Notes: generated by a model not told the origin, from the sequence alone. Positions 8,162-16,418 are shown, numbered from the stretch's first letter. The stretch is 64,000 nucleotides of DNA from Multivorans sp965232105 (GCA_965232105.1 OZ246956.1:1488001-1552000); one strand, 5' to 3'. Program-made: numbers and translations.

Positions 8162-9142
8162 ATGACAGACCACCCGACCCTCGGTGACATCGTCCGAGCG
8201 CAGCACCGCCTGAGGGATCACTTGCGGCCGACGCCGCTCGAAGATGCTGCCGGTCTCGGCGCCGGGACGTTTCTGAAACTGGAGAACGCCAATCTGACGC
8301 ACTCGTTCAAGATACGAGGAGCGCTGAACGCCATGCTGTCGCTGAACGAGAAGGCGCTGGCCCGGGGCATCATCACCGCATCTTCGGGCAATCACGCGAT
8401 GGCGGTCGCTTACGCTGCGCGTCTGTGTGGTGCGTCGGCACAGATTCTGATGCCCGTCGCAACGCCGAAGAAGAAGGTAGGCGGAGTGCGTCGCTACGGC
8501 ACCGGTGCCGAAGCGGTGCTCTTCGGTGACAATTTCGATCAGGCCGAGGCCGAAGCCCTGCGCCGCACCCAAGGCGGCTTGACCTGGTTGTCGCCCTACA
8601 ACGACAAGCGGGTGATCGCCGGGGCCGGCACCATCGGCGTCGAGATCGTCTCCGAGTTGCCCCGGGTCGAGAGGGTGCTGGTCCCCGTGGGCGGCGGCGG
8701 CCTGATTGCCGGCGTTGCCACCGCTGTCAAGGAGCTCAACCCCGCGGTCGAGGTGATCGGTGTGAGTTCCGAATCGGCGCCGGCGATGTTCAACGTCTTT
8801 CACAACGGCGACAGACCACAAGTCTGGAACACCCTTGCCGAGGCGCTCTCGGGCGATATCGAGCCGGGCTCGATGACGGTGCCGATCTGCGAGCGCTACC
8901 TGGACGATGTGGTGCTTGTTGCCGAGGAACAGATCGCGTCGGCGATGCGTTTCCTGGTCGATGTGCAGGGCTGGGTGGTCGAAGGCGGCGGCGCGGTCGG
9001 TGTGGCGGCCCTTCTGCAGGGCGCGATACCGCGCGACGGCAAGATCACCGCGGTGGTCGTCAGCGGCGGCAATGTCGACGGAGAGACGTTGAGGCGGATT
9101 CTCCAACCTTGCAACGATCCATGCGGGATGGTCCCACCGTGA
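8162..9142 (+). CDS. Threonine/serine dehydratase-like PLP enzyme (fold type II)
   Basis: A 326-residue PLP-dependent enzyme of the threonine dehydratase/serine racemase group without a regulatory ACT domain. The PLP lysine is in THSFKIRGALNAM. SSGNHAMAVAYAA is the substrate loop, VPVGGGGLIAGVA the phosphate-binding glycine loop, and VVVSGGNVDG ends the core. Length fits a catabolic threonine dehydratase, serine racemase or hydroxyaspartate dehydratase. It starts 78 bases from the divergent OCD-family gene; such pairings of OCD-like and dehydratase-like genes are common in amino-acid catabolic loci. Precise substrate undetermined. Confidence 0.88.
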   Translation: MTDHPTLGDIVRAQHRLRDHLRPTPLEDAAGLGAGTFLKLENANLTHSFKIRGALNAMLSLNEKALARGIITASSGNHAMAVAYAARLCGASAQILMPVATPKKKVGGVRRYGTGAEAVLFGDNFDQAEAEALRRTQGGLTWLSPYNDKRVIAGAGTIGVEIVSELPRVERVLVPVGGGGLIAGVATAVKELNPAVEVIGVSSESAPAMFNVFHNGDRPQVWNTLAEALSGDIEPGSMTVPICERYLDDVVLVAEEQIASAMRFLVDVQGWVVEGGGAVGVAALLQGAIPRDGKITAVVVSGGNVDGETLRRILQPCNDPCGMVPP

Positions 9143-9462
9143 GAGCGGCTCGTGCGGACACAAGGAGACGTGTCGTCACTCCGGACGCACTGCCCGGTGA
9201 CGTTCTCCGGTGCCTGGGAGATCTCCTCCGGCGTGAACTCGAGGCGGAGGGCCTTCGGGTGGAGACCGCCACCGAGGACGGCGAGCCGGTCCTGGTTGTC
9301 GGCGAGATGAAGGTCTACCCTCGTCGCCTGCTCGAAGGCCAGATCGCCGAGGCTGGCGACCCCGAGGCCGTCGACCTCGACTGGCTCGCCTCCGCCAACC
9401 GCACCTACTTCCGCAACCTCCGCCGGTTCCATCCGAGTCTGGTGGTGCGGTCGGCCCCCTGA
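9139..9462 (+). CDS. Small protein of unknown function
   Basis: A predicted 107-residue charged protein that I do not recognise. I use the GTG at 9139, which overlaps the preceding stop as GTGA; ATGs at 9109 and 9121 are alternatives. It contains LPGDVLRCLGDLLRRELEAE, a probable amphipathic helix, then a short beta-like stretch EPVLVVGEMKVYPRRLL and NRTYFRNLRRFHPSLVV. No signal peptide or membrane segment. Coupling to the dehydratase suggests cotranscription. It may be a genuine small gene, but I have only reading frame, spacing and composition to support it. Confidence 0.5.
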   Translation: MRAARADTRRRVVTPDALPGDVLRCLGDLLRRELEAEGLRVETATEDGEPVLVVGEMKVYPRRLLEGQIAEAGDPEAVDLDWLASANRTYFRNLRRFHPSLVVRSAP

Positions 9463-9532
9463 CGCTCTGTTCCCTGACCGACTCCGGCTCGCCGCTTCGC
9501 GGTCTCCGGGCAGGCGGGTGCTTCAGGCCGCG

Positions 9533-9538
9533 TACACT
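9533..9538 (+). promoter_or_regulatory. Candidate -10 box for the ABC importer operon
   Basis: GTACACT with nine bases to the ATG at 9548. It matches the TACACT boxes upstream of the symporter and argS genes. No clear -35 element. The 85-base gap before the ABC operon otherwise holds nothing I can name. Confidence 0.4.
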
Positions 9539-9547
9539 TGGCGGCCG

Positions 9548-10597
9548 ATGCGGAACGCCTTTGCCCTGGGCCGTCGATCAATCCTGCTTGCGCTTGCGGC
9601 GGCCGCGGCCGTGGCGGGCTGCGGCGGTGACGGGCGGACGCCGCTGGTCGTCTACTCGCCGCATGGCCGGGATCTGCTGACGGTCGTCGAGCAGGCGTAC
9701 GAAGACGCTCGTCCCGATGTCGATGTCCGCTGGCTCGACATGGGGTCGCAGGAGGTCTACGACCGGATTCGCTCCGAGCGGGCGAACCCGCAGGCGGACG
9801 TCTGGTTCGGCGGTCCTGCGACGATCCTGGCGCGCGGCGCGGCGGAGGGCCTGCTGGCGCCGTCCGAGCCCTCGTGGGCCGGCGCCCTGGACGCCGCCGA
9901 CCGGCACCCGGAGGGTCTCTACTACACGCTCTACCAGACGCCGACGATCATCGTCTACAACCGCGACGCGATCAGCGCCGACGAGGCGCCGACGGACTGG
10001 GACGATCTGCTCGACGAGCGCTGGCACGACGAGGTCGTGATCCGCGACCCGCTCGCGAGCGGCACGATGCGGACGATCTTCGGCAAGATTCTGGCCGACT
10101 CCGTGGTCGAAACGGGCAGCACGGAGGCCGGCTTCGACTGGCTGCGCCGGCTCGACGGCCAGACCCGGGAGTACGTGCACAGCCCCGCGGTTCTGCACGA
10201 GAAGCTGACCCGGCAGGAGGGAGTGCTCACGCTCTGGGAGATGACGGACACGCTCTCCCTGATCGACCGGGGCGCCCCCGTCGCCTACCGGTTCCCGGCA
10301 AGCGGCACGGCGGTGATCCAGGACTCGGTGGGCGTCGTCGCGGGCTCGGAACACCCGGGGGAGGCCGAGGCATTCCTCGACTGGCTGGGCTCGCCCGAGG
10401 CGCTGGCCCTGGCGGTGCGCGAGGCGTTCCGCCTGCCGGCGCGGGGCGATCTGGACGCCGAGGAGCTCGCGCCGTGGGTGGCGGACGTGCAGTCGCGCCT
10501 TCGTCGGGCCGAGGTCGACTGGCAGATGATCGAGGAGAACGGGTCCGAGTGGATGGCGGAGTGGGACCGGGCCGTTCGCGGTCAGGGCGGGGGATGA
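9548..10597 (+). CDS. ABC transporter substrate-binding lipoprotein, ferric-iron/phosphonate type
   Basis: A 349-residue periplasmic-binding protein. After the signal peptide a lipobox VAGC is followed by GGDGRTPLVVYSPHGRDLL, typical of family-1 extracellular binding proteins such as FbpA/FutA or thiamine and aminoethylphosphonate binders. Conserved segments include PQADVWFGGPATIL and YYTLYQTPTIIVYNRDA. Start chosen at ATG 9548, which places the hydrophobic signal correctly; an earlier in-frame start at 9518 adds non-signal residues. The stop overlaps the ATPase gene (ATGA). Ligand unproven; iron(III) is the commonest for this gene arrangement. Confidence 0.85.
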   Translation: MRNAFALGRRSILLALAAAAAVAGCGGDGRTPLVVYSPHGRDLLTVVEQAYEDARPDVDVRWLDMGSQEVYDRIRSERANPQADVWFGGPATILARGAAEGLLAPSEPSWAGALDAADRHPEGLYYTLYQTPTIIVYNRDAISADEAPTDWDDLLDERWHDEVVIRDPLASGTMRTIFGKILADSVVETGSTEAGFDWLRRLDGQTREYVHSPAVLHEKLTRQEGVLTLWEMTDTLSLIDRGAPVAYRFPASGTAVIQDSVGVVAGSEHPGEAEAFLDWLGSPEALALAVREAFRLPARGDLDAEELAPWVADVQSRLRRAEVDWQMIEENGSEWMAEWDRAVRGQGGG

Positions 10598-11745
10598 GCC
10601 TGGCGGCCGGCGCCTCCGTCCGGTTCGACGACGTCTACAAGTCGTTCGACGACACGGTCGTTCTCGCCGGCGTTTCGCTCGATGTCGAGCCGGGCGAGAT
10701 CTTCGCTCTGCTGGGCCCAAGCGGCAGCGGCAAGACGACGATGCTGCGGTTGCTGGCGGGCTTCGAACAGCTCGACCGGGGGCGCCTGCTGATCGCGGAC
10801 GAGGCGGTGGGACACCTGCCGCCGGCCCGTCGCGGCGTCGGCATGCTGTTCCAGAGCTACGCGCTCTTCCCGCATCTGAGCGTGGCGGAGAACGTGGCCT
10901 TCGGGCTCAAAGTCCGCGGCGGCGGGCAGGGCGACGTGCAGGCGCGCGTCGCCGAGATGCTGGAACTCGTGCGCCTGGGCGGATTCGAGGCGAGGCGGAT
11001 CGCCGAACTCTCGGGCGGCCAGCAGCAGCGGGTTGCCCTGGCCCGGGCACTGGCGCCGCGGCCGCGGGTCCTGCTGCTCGACGAGCCGCTCTCGAACCTC
11101 GATCCGGCGCTGCGCGAGGAGACGCGCATCGATCTGCGCCACACGGTCAAGAAGACCGGCATCACGACGGTGCTGGTCACTCACGAGCAGGAGGAGGCGT
11201 TCGAACTCGGGGAGCGGATCGGGTTGCTGAATGACGGCCGGCTGGAGCAGGTCGCGGCGCCCGCGGAGCTTTACCAGGATCCCGCGTCGCGCTTCGTCGC
11301 GACGTTCGTTGGCCGCTGCTCCGTGCTGCCGGGGGTGGTCGAAGCGAGAGGCGCCGGCGGCGCGCTCGAGGTCCGAATCGGGTCGGAGGGGGCTCCGCAG
11401 GTCTGGTCCTGCCGGGGCGGCGACGGGATCGAGGCTGGCGACCGGGTCGACGTGTGCGTCCGCCCGGAGGCTCTGGAGATCGAAGCGCTCGAACTGGCGC
11501 CGGGCGCGGGAACCGGCTTGACAGGCGAGATCGAGGTCGAGCGCTACACCGGCAGCAGCAGCTTCTACACCGTCCGGTTGACCGCTCCGTCCGGCGGCTT
11601 CGGGGCAGCGGCGGATTCCGTCTCCGTCGAAGTCGCGATGCCCGGCACCGCGGCCGGCCTGAGCGGGGCCTGCGTCGTGCGACCGGCCGCGCAGGAGCCG
11701 CCGCCGCGCGTCTTCCCGGCCGGGTCGACCGGGGCCGGGCCTTGA
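10594..11745 (+). CDS. ABC transporter ATPase (FbpC/PotA type)
   Basis: A 383-residue ATPase powering the importer. Walker A GPSGSGKTT is near residue 43, Q-loop in MLFQSYALFPHLSV, signature LSGGQQQRVALARAL, Walker B RVLLLDEPLSNLD, and switch His in VTHEQEEAFELGE. The C-terminal part (about 240-383) is a TOBE-like regulatory region. The 4-base overlap with the binding-protein gene and the TTGA junction with the permease gene show a coupled operon. Similar ATPases serve iron, polyamine or phosphonate import. Confidence 0.92.
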   Translation: MSLAAGASVRFDDVYKSFDDTVVLAGVSLDVEPGEIFALLGPSGSGKTTMLRLLAGFEQLDRGRLLIADEAVGHLPPARRGVGMLFQSYALFPHLSVAENVAFGLKVRGGGQGDVQARVAEMLELVRLGGFEARRIAELSGGQQQRVALARALAPRPRVLLLDEPLSNLDPALREETRIDLRHTVKKTGITTVLVTHEQEEAFELGERIGLLNDGRLEQVAAPAELYQDPASRFVATFVGRCSVLPGVVEARGAGGALEVRIGSEGAPQVWSCRGGDGIEAGDRVDVCVRPEALEIEALELAPGAGTGLTGEIEVERYTGSSSFYTVRLTAPSGGFGAAADSVSVEVAMPGTAAGLSGACVVRPAAQEPPPRVFPAGSTGAGP

Positions 11746-13430
11746 ACCCCGCGAGTCGCGGCCGCGGCTCGGTGCAACTCCGGTCGCTCATGCCGTGGCT
11801 GGTCCTGGCGTTCCTCGTCTGGCTCGTCGGCTACCCGCTGCTCGTCGTCGCGGCGGAGGCCTTCGGCATCGGCGGTCCGGACGCCGATGGTCCGACGACG
11901 GAGGCGTTCCGGTCCTTCTTCACCCGCGCCGACGAGTGGAACGCGATGTGGCGGACGCTGTGGATCTCCGTGCTGTCGACGCTGGCCGCGGCCGCGATCG
12001 GCGTGCCGCTCGGCTTCCTGTTCGAACGCAACGAGATCCCGGGCCGGCGCCTGCTCGGCGCCCTGGTCGCGCTGCCGGTGGCGCTGCCGCCGCTGGTCGG
12101 CGTCATCGCCTTCCTGTTCCTCTACGGCGAGAGCGGGTTCGTGGCGCGGGGGCTGCAGACCGTGGGTCTCGACGTGTCGTGGCGGCTCACCGGGGCGTGG
12201 GCGATCCTGCTGGTCCACGCGTACTCGATGTACGTCTACTTCTACCTGTTCACGCGGGCGGGGTTGTCGGGGCAGGACGGAGCTGCCATCGAAGCCGCGC
12301 AGAGTCTGGGCGCGAGCCGGTCGCAGATCCTGTTCCGGGTGACCCTGCCGCGGCTGCGGCCGGCGCTGGCCGGGGCGACACTGCTTACCTTCATGACCTC
12401 GCTCGGCTCCTTCTCGGCGCCCTACATCTTCGGTGGCGGTTTTCGCGTGATGACGACCCAGATCGTCGCCTCGAAGCTGAACGGGGAGCTGCGCATGGCC
12501 TACGTCGAGACGACGATGCTGGCGCTCCTGGCCTTCGGCTCGCTGTTGCTGCTGCGCCGGATCGATCCGGGCCTGGACCTGGCGTCGGGCGCGCGGGGCA
12601 CGCCGCCGGCGCGCAGGCGGCTGCAGACTCAAGCGTCCAGGATCGCGGCGGCGACGGGTGGCTGGGTCCTCGCGGGCGTGCTGCTGCTGCCCCACGCAAC
12701 GCTGATCGTCATGTCGCTCGTACCCCCGAACACGTGGACCGTGGAGGCATTCCCGCCGGTGCTCGGCCTCGTGAACTACGGCGATCTTCTGTCGTCGGCT
12801 GAACGGCTGCGGCCTGCTCTCAACTCACTGTGGATGGCCGCCGCGGCGACCCTGGCGGCGGTCGTCGTGGGCGTCGCCGCGGCGCGATTGTCGCTCCGGC
12901 GCGGCGGTCTGCCCGGTCGGGCGCTGGAGGCGATGATGACCCTGCCCTGGGCGATCCCGGGCACCGTGTTCGCTCTTGCCCTGGCGGCGGCGATGAGCGT
13001 CAACGCCCCCTGGGTCGGCCGGTTCGTGCTGGTTGGGACGCTCTGGATCCTGCCCCTGGCGTACCTGGTCCGCTCGCTGCCCCTGACCGGCCGTTCGATC
13101 TTCGCCGGGATGCGCCAGCTCGACCCGCGCCTGGAAGAGGCGGCGGCGAGTCTCGGCGCCGGCGCGTTGAGGACGGTCGTGCAGATCGTGTTGCCGCTGT
13201 TGCGGCCGGCGGTGATCGCGGGCGCCGGCCTTGCCTTCATCACGATGCTGGGCGACTTCGTCACGTCGATCGTGCTCTACACCTACGACACGCGCCCCAT
13301 CTCGATCGAGATCCAGTCCAGCCTGCGGATCCAGGAGACGGGCATCGCCGCCGCCTACGGCGTGCTGCTCATGGTGCTGAGCGCGGTCGCCTTCATCGCC
13401 TGGGACGACCGCGCCGGCGGCCGGCTCTGA
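11742..13430 (+). CDS. ABC transporter permease, two fused membrane domains (FbpB type)
   Basis: A permease of about 562 residues with two homologous halves and about 12 hydrophobic segments. Each half has its EAA cytoplasmic loop: AIEAAQSLGASRSQILFRVT and LEEAAASLGAGALRTVVQIV, the sites that dock the ATPase. Duplicated-domain permeases are typical of FbpB and related ferric-iron importers. I place the start at TTG 11742, overlapping the ATPase stop as TTGA; GTG 11772 and ATG 11790 are alternatives and 11790 starts just before the first membrane segment. The last 12 codons are duplicated 83 bases downstream. Confidence 0.9.
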   Translation: MNPASRGRGSVQLRSLMPWLVLAFLVWLVGYPLLVVAAEAFGIGGPDADGPTTEAFRSFFTRADEWNAMWRTLWISVLSTLAAAAIGVPLGFLFERNEIPGRRLLGALVALPVALPPLVGVIAFLFLYGESGFVARGLQTVGLDVSWRLTGAWAILLVHAYSMYVYFYLFTRAGLSGQDGAAIEAAQSLGASRSQILFRVTLPRLRPALAGATLLTFMTSLGSFSAPYIFGGGFRVMTTQIVASKLNGELRMAYVETTMLALLAFGSLLLLRRIDPGLDLASGARGTPPARRRLQTQASRIAAATGGWVLAGVLLLPHATLIVMSLVPPNTWTVEAFPPVLGLVNYGDLLSSAERLRPALNSLWMAAAATLAAVVVGVAAARLSLRRGGLPGRALEAMMTLPWAIPGTVFALALAAAMSVNAPWVGRFVLVGTLWILPLAYLVRSLPLTGRSIFAGMRQLDPRLEEAAASLGAGALRTVVQIVLPLLRPAVIAGAGLAFITMLGDFVTSIVLYTYDTRPISIEIQSSLRIQETGIAAAYGVLLMVLSAVAFIAWDDRAGGRL

Positions 13431-13431
13431 G
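13394..13431 (+). repeat. Short direct repeat, copy 1 (end of ABC permease gene)
   Basis: This 38-base segment covers the final codons IAWDDRAGGRL and stop of the permease gene. A second copy lies at 13477-13514 with 34 of 38 positions identical by my count. Confidence 0.8.
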
Positions 13432-13476
13432 CGCCCTGACGACCAGCGGGGGTAACCCGTGTCGCGCCTGATCCAC

Positions 13477-13514
13477 CATTGCCTGGGACGACCGCACGGG
13501 CGGCCGCCTCTGAG
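13477..13514 (+). repeat. Short direct repeat, copy 2 (intergenic)
   Basis: A copy of the permease gene end that reads IAWDDRTGGRL and stop in the same sense. It ends one base before the probable GTG start of the MFS gene. It may be the trace of a local duplication or of a lost second permease gene. Confidence 0.8.
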
Positions 13515-14702
13515 GTGCCGCAGTTGATCCGCCATCGCCTGGCGGCGCTCATGGTGGTCGCCTTCGTCAGCACGCTGGGCGAGTTCCTGGTCGTGGCGCT
13601 TCTGCCGTTCTACGCCGAGCGCTACGGCGCGACGCCCCTGGAAGTCGGCGCCCTGGTGTCCGCCTTCGCCCTGGCGGCGATGGCGAGCGCACCCCTCTGG
13701 GGCCGGCTCGCCGACCGCTCCGGCCGCCGGCCGGCGCTGCTTCTCGGCCTTGTCGTGTCGGCTGCGGGCTACCTGCTCTTCGGAATGGCGCAGTCGCTCG
13801 AACTGCTGCTGCTGGCCCGGCTGGTGCATGGTGTCGGCGGCGGCACGGTGCCGGTGGTGTTCGCCTACATCGCGGATTCGGTGACCGGCGAGCGGCGGGC
13901 AGAGGGAATCGGATGGGTGACGGCCGTCACGAGTTCGGCGGCGATGACTGGCCCGGCCGTGGGCAGTCTCGCGGCCCAGCTTCATCCGGCCGGGGCCGGC
14001 GCTGTGGCTGCGGCGTTCAGCCTGGCGGCCGCGGTGTTCGCGCGCATCTGGCTGCCGGAATCCCGGCAGAGAAGGGAAGAGTCCGACGCGGAGGAGGTGC
14101 CGTACTCGATCCTCGGCGCGGTCGGTCGGGTGGCGGTCCAGCCGCTGCGTCCGCTGAACCTGTTGATCTGGATCTACGCCGCCGGACAGATCGGCATGGC
14201 GGGAATGACGGCGATCATCGGCCTCTATCTTGGACGTCGGTTCGGGGTGGACGAGTCGAACATCGGGCTGTTCTTCTTCTATCTGGGCGGGCTGTCCATC
14301 GCGTTTCGCGTGCTCGTTCTGGGATGGGCGGTCCGGCGCTACGGAGAGCTCAGCGTCCTGCGCGCCGGCGCCGTGAGCTTCGGCGTCGGCCTGGTCGCGA
14401 TTCCGTTCGCCACCGGCCTCTGGACGCTCGGTGCGGCGGTGTTCTTCGTCCCGCTGGGCACCTCGCTTCTCTTCCCCTGCACGACGTCCCAGGTTTCGAA
14501 GCGCGCCCCGGGAAGCGATGTCGTCGGGCAGGTGCTCGGCGTGCAGCAGGCGTACGGCAACGCCAGCAAGATCGCGGCGCCGCTGGTTGCGACGTACATG
14601 TTCCAGGCGCTGTCGCCGGAGGCGCCGTTCGTCGCGATTGGCGTGGTGCTCATCCTGGCGGCGGTGATGTCCGTCCGGTTGCCGGCCGAGCCGGCCCGCT
14701 AG
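13515..14702 (+). CDS. Major facilitator superfamily transporter
   Basis: A 395-residue, 12-segment MFS protein of drug:H+ antiporter-like form. The loop 2-3 motif appears as LWGRLADRSGRRPALLLG, and HGVGGGTVPVVFAYIADSV matches the TM4-TM5 region. The two halves are separated by a charged loop PESRQRREESDAEEVPYS. Start is set at GTG 13515; a TTG at 13479 is in frame but lies inside the duplicated permease tail, so it is unlikely to be native. Lies 84 bases after the ABC operon. Substrate unknown; efflux more likely than uptake. Confidence 0.87.
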   Translation: MPQLIRHRLAALMVVAFVSTLGEFLVVALLPFYAERYGATPLEVGALVSAFALAAMASAPLWGRLADRSGRRPALLLGLVVSAAGYLLFGMAQSLELLLLARLVHGVGGGTVPVVFAYIADSVTGERRAEGIGWVTAVTSSAAMTGPAVGSLAAQLHPAGAGAVAAAFSLAAAVFARIWLPESRQRREESDAEEVPYSILGAVGRVAVQPLRPLNLLIWIYAAGQIGMAGMTAIIGLYLGRRFGVDESNIGLFFFYLGGLSIAFRVLVLGWAVRRYGELSVLRAGAVSFGVGLVAIPFATGLWTLGAAVFFVPLGTSLLFPCTTSQVSKRAPGSDVVGQVLGVQQAYGNASKIAAPLVATYMFQALSPEAPFVAIGVVLILAAVMSVRLPAEPAR

Positions 14703-14726
14703 TCTCGCTGAAAGGGAGGTACAGGC

Positions 14727-15815
14727 ATGCCGGACTTTTCGTTGTCCACGCTGTCGGGCAGCACTCTGCTGGAGGCGGCGGGGATGCTGCTGCTGTTCGT
14801 CGGCTTTCTCTTCGTGGGTTCGATCGTCCTGCCGGGACGGCGGGTCGCCGGGCCGGAGCTCGAAGGAGAAACGCGCGTCTACAAGCTGAACGGCCTCGTG
14901 CTGTTCCTGGTCACCGTCATCCTGGGAGTCGTCGCCCAGGTCTCCGGCTGGTTCTCCTTCTCGGTGCTCCACACGCACTTCGTCGCTCTGTTCGTCATGG
15001 CGAACGTGTTCTCCCTTGCGGTCTCCGGCTGGCTATATCTCCGGGGAGCCCGGGCCCGGAGTGCCTCGGCGGGAGATGGTCGGAGCTTCTTCATGGGCTC
15101 GGAGCTCAACCCGACACTCTTCGGGGTGGATCTGAAGATGTTCAGCTACCGCCCGTCGCTCATCGGCCTGGCGGTGTTCAACCTGTCGTTCGCCGCCGTC
15201 CAGTACGAGATCTACGGCGAGGTGACGCTGGCGATGGCCATCTACCAGGCCATCACGTTCGCGTACGTGTTCAACTACTTCCAGTTCGAGTACGGAATGG
15301 TCCACACCTGGGACATCATTGCCGAGCGTTTCGGGTTGGGGCTGGTCTGGGGCGACTACGTCCTGGTGCCGTTCTTCTACTGCCTCTCCGGTTGGTGGCT
15401 GGTCCACGCTTCGGACACCCTGCCGCGGGTCGCGGCGGTAGGGATCGTCCTGCTCGCCGCCTTCGGCTTCTGGCTCTTCCGCGGCGCGAACGAGCAGAAG
15501 CACCGCTTCAAGCAGGATCCGAACGTGAAGATCTGGGGCCGCCCCGCCGAGACCCTGGACGGACGTTTGCTGGTTTCCGGGTTCTGGGGCAAGGGACGGC
15601 ACCTCAACTACACGGGCGAGATCTGCGTGTACTTCGCGTTCACCCTGACGACCGGGTTCGTGTCCTGGGTGCCCTTCCTGCTGCCGGCGTGGCTGACGGG
15701 ACTGCTGCTGCACCGTTCGAGGCGTGACGATCGGCGCTGCCGCGCGAAGTACGGCGAACTCTGGGAGCGCTACACGAAGCGGGTGCGGTACTCGGTGCTG
15801 CCGTTTGTTCGGTAG
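14727..15815 (+). CDS. Sterol-reductase-family (ERG4/ERG24) membrane protein
   Basis: A 362-residue polytopic protein of the sterol C14/C24/C7 reductase family, whose eukaryotic members reduce sterol double bonds with NADPH. The first family region is present as FFMGSELNPTLFGVDLKMF (residues about 125-143). The C-terminal signature is exact: LLHRSRRDDRRCRAKYG, and GKGRHLNYTGE is the preceding NADPH-side motif. Eight to ten hydrophobic segments. A strong AAAGGGAGG ribosome-binding site precedes the ATG. No sterol synthesis genes are nearby, so substrate may be an imported or hopanoid/isoprenoid-like molecule. Family membership is clear; reaction is not. Confidence 0.88.
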   Translation: MPDFSLSTLSGSTLLEAAGMLLLFVGFLFVGSIVLPGRRVAGPELEGETRVYKLNGLVLFLVTVILGVVAQVSGWFSFSVLHTHFVALFVMANVFSLAVSGWLYLRGARARSASAGDGRSFFMGSELNPTLFGVDLKMFSYRPSLIGLAVFNLSFAAVQYEIYGEVTLAMAIYQAITFAYVFNYFQFEYGMVHTWDIIAERFGLGLVWGDYVLVPFFYCLSGWWLVHASDTLPRVAAVGIVLLAAFGFWLFRGANEQKHRFKQDPNVKIWGRPAETLDGRLLVSGFWGKGRHLNYTGEICVYFAFTLTTGFVSWVPFLLPAWLTGLLLHRSRRDDRRCRAKYGELWERYTKRVRYSVLPFVR

Positions 15816-15835
15816 GGGGGTGGGGCTGGACGCAA

Positions 15836-15863
15836 GAAGGGCGCGGCTTTCGCCGCGCCCTTC
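15836..15863. terminator. Bidirectional terminator-like hairpin
   Basis: Perfect 12-bp stem GAAGGGCGCGGC with its complement around a four-base loop (TTTC on plus, GAAA on minus). It lies between the convergent sterol-reductase gene and tRNA gene. No long T-run follows on the plus strand, and only CTTG on the minus strand, so the stem itself is the evidence. Confidence 0.8.
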
Positions 15864-15870
15864 GAAGACT

Positions 15871-15947
<77 letters not shown>

Positions 15948-15959
15948 TCAGGACGGAAG

Positions 15960-15988
15960 ATAGTGGCATAGCGCGGGTGAGGTGTCAA
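15960..15988 (-). promoter_or_regulatory. Promoter of the initiator tRNA gene
   Basis: On the minus strand a perfect TTGACA (15983-15988) is followed by 17 bases and CACTAT (15960-15965), 12 bases before the mature tRNA 5' end. The strong -35 and correct spacing support a housekeeping sigma-factor promoter. Confidence 0.75.
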
Positions 15989-16055
15989 CCCGTGACGGGG
16001 TGGGACGGTGCCCCGTGCCCTGCGGGTCGATCCGGCTTCCAGGCCGCTCCTCGTA

Positions 16056-16061
16056 TAGGCT
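16056..16061 (+). promoter_or_regulatory. Candidate -10 box upstream of the FtsB-like gene
   Basis: TAGGCT (part of GTATAGGCT) sits six bases before the GTG at 16068, the same geometry as other TAnnnT boxes in this window. No clear -35. Confidence 0.35.
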
Positions 16062-16067
16062 TTGTCC

Positions 16068-16418
16068 GTGTCGGCGACGCCTCCAGACCGGCTTGGGCGG
16101 CTGCGTGAGCGCATGGATCGTTGGCGGGAATGGACCCAGCGGTCGCTGTCGACGCTGATCGGTCTTGGGCTGATCCTGGTTCTCCTGTTGCTCGCCAAGG
16201 CAGGCACCGAGAGCTACGCGGAGCTTGAGGAGCTTGCGGAGCGGGAGGCGGAGCTCGAGTTTGAGCTCGAGGAGGCGGCGCTGCGGGTCGGCAGCCTGAG
16301 ACGCACGCTCGTGCTGCTGCAGGACGATCCGGTGGTGCTGGAACGTCTGGCGCGCGAAGAGCTGGGCCTGGTGCGACCGGGTGACACGGTCGTCGTCCTG
16401 CCGCGGACGGACGACTGA
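16068..16418 (+). CDS. ftsB: Septum formation initiator protein, FtsB/DivIC family
   Basis: A small bitopic division protein of about 116 residues. One membrane segment (LSTLIGLGLILVLLLLAKAG, near residues 27-46) is followed by a Glu/Leu-rich coiled coil and the conserved tail LAREELGLVRPGDTVVVLP. FtsB/DivIC binds FtsL and FtsQ in the divisome; candidate partners are in the dcw cluster downstream. Start GTG 16068 is preferred; an ATG at 16113 would shorten the cytoplasmic tail. Mfd follows 15 bases later, so the two are probably cotranscribed. Confidence 0.83.
   Translation: MSATPPDRLGRLRERMDRWREWTQRSLSTLIGLGLILVLLLLAKAGTESYAELEELAEREAELEFELEEAALRVGSLRRTLVLLQDDPVVLERLAREELGLVRPGDTVVVLPRTDD

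Noticed and set aside
12825..14978. 717-codon minus-strand frame across the permease/MFS region
   Set aside because: Crosses two clear transporter genes and their junction; composition is antisense-like.
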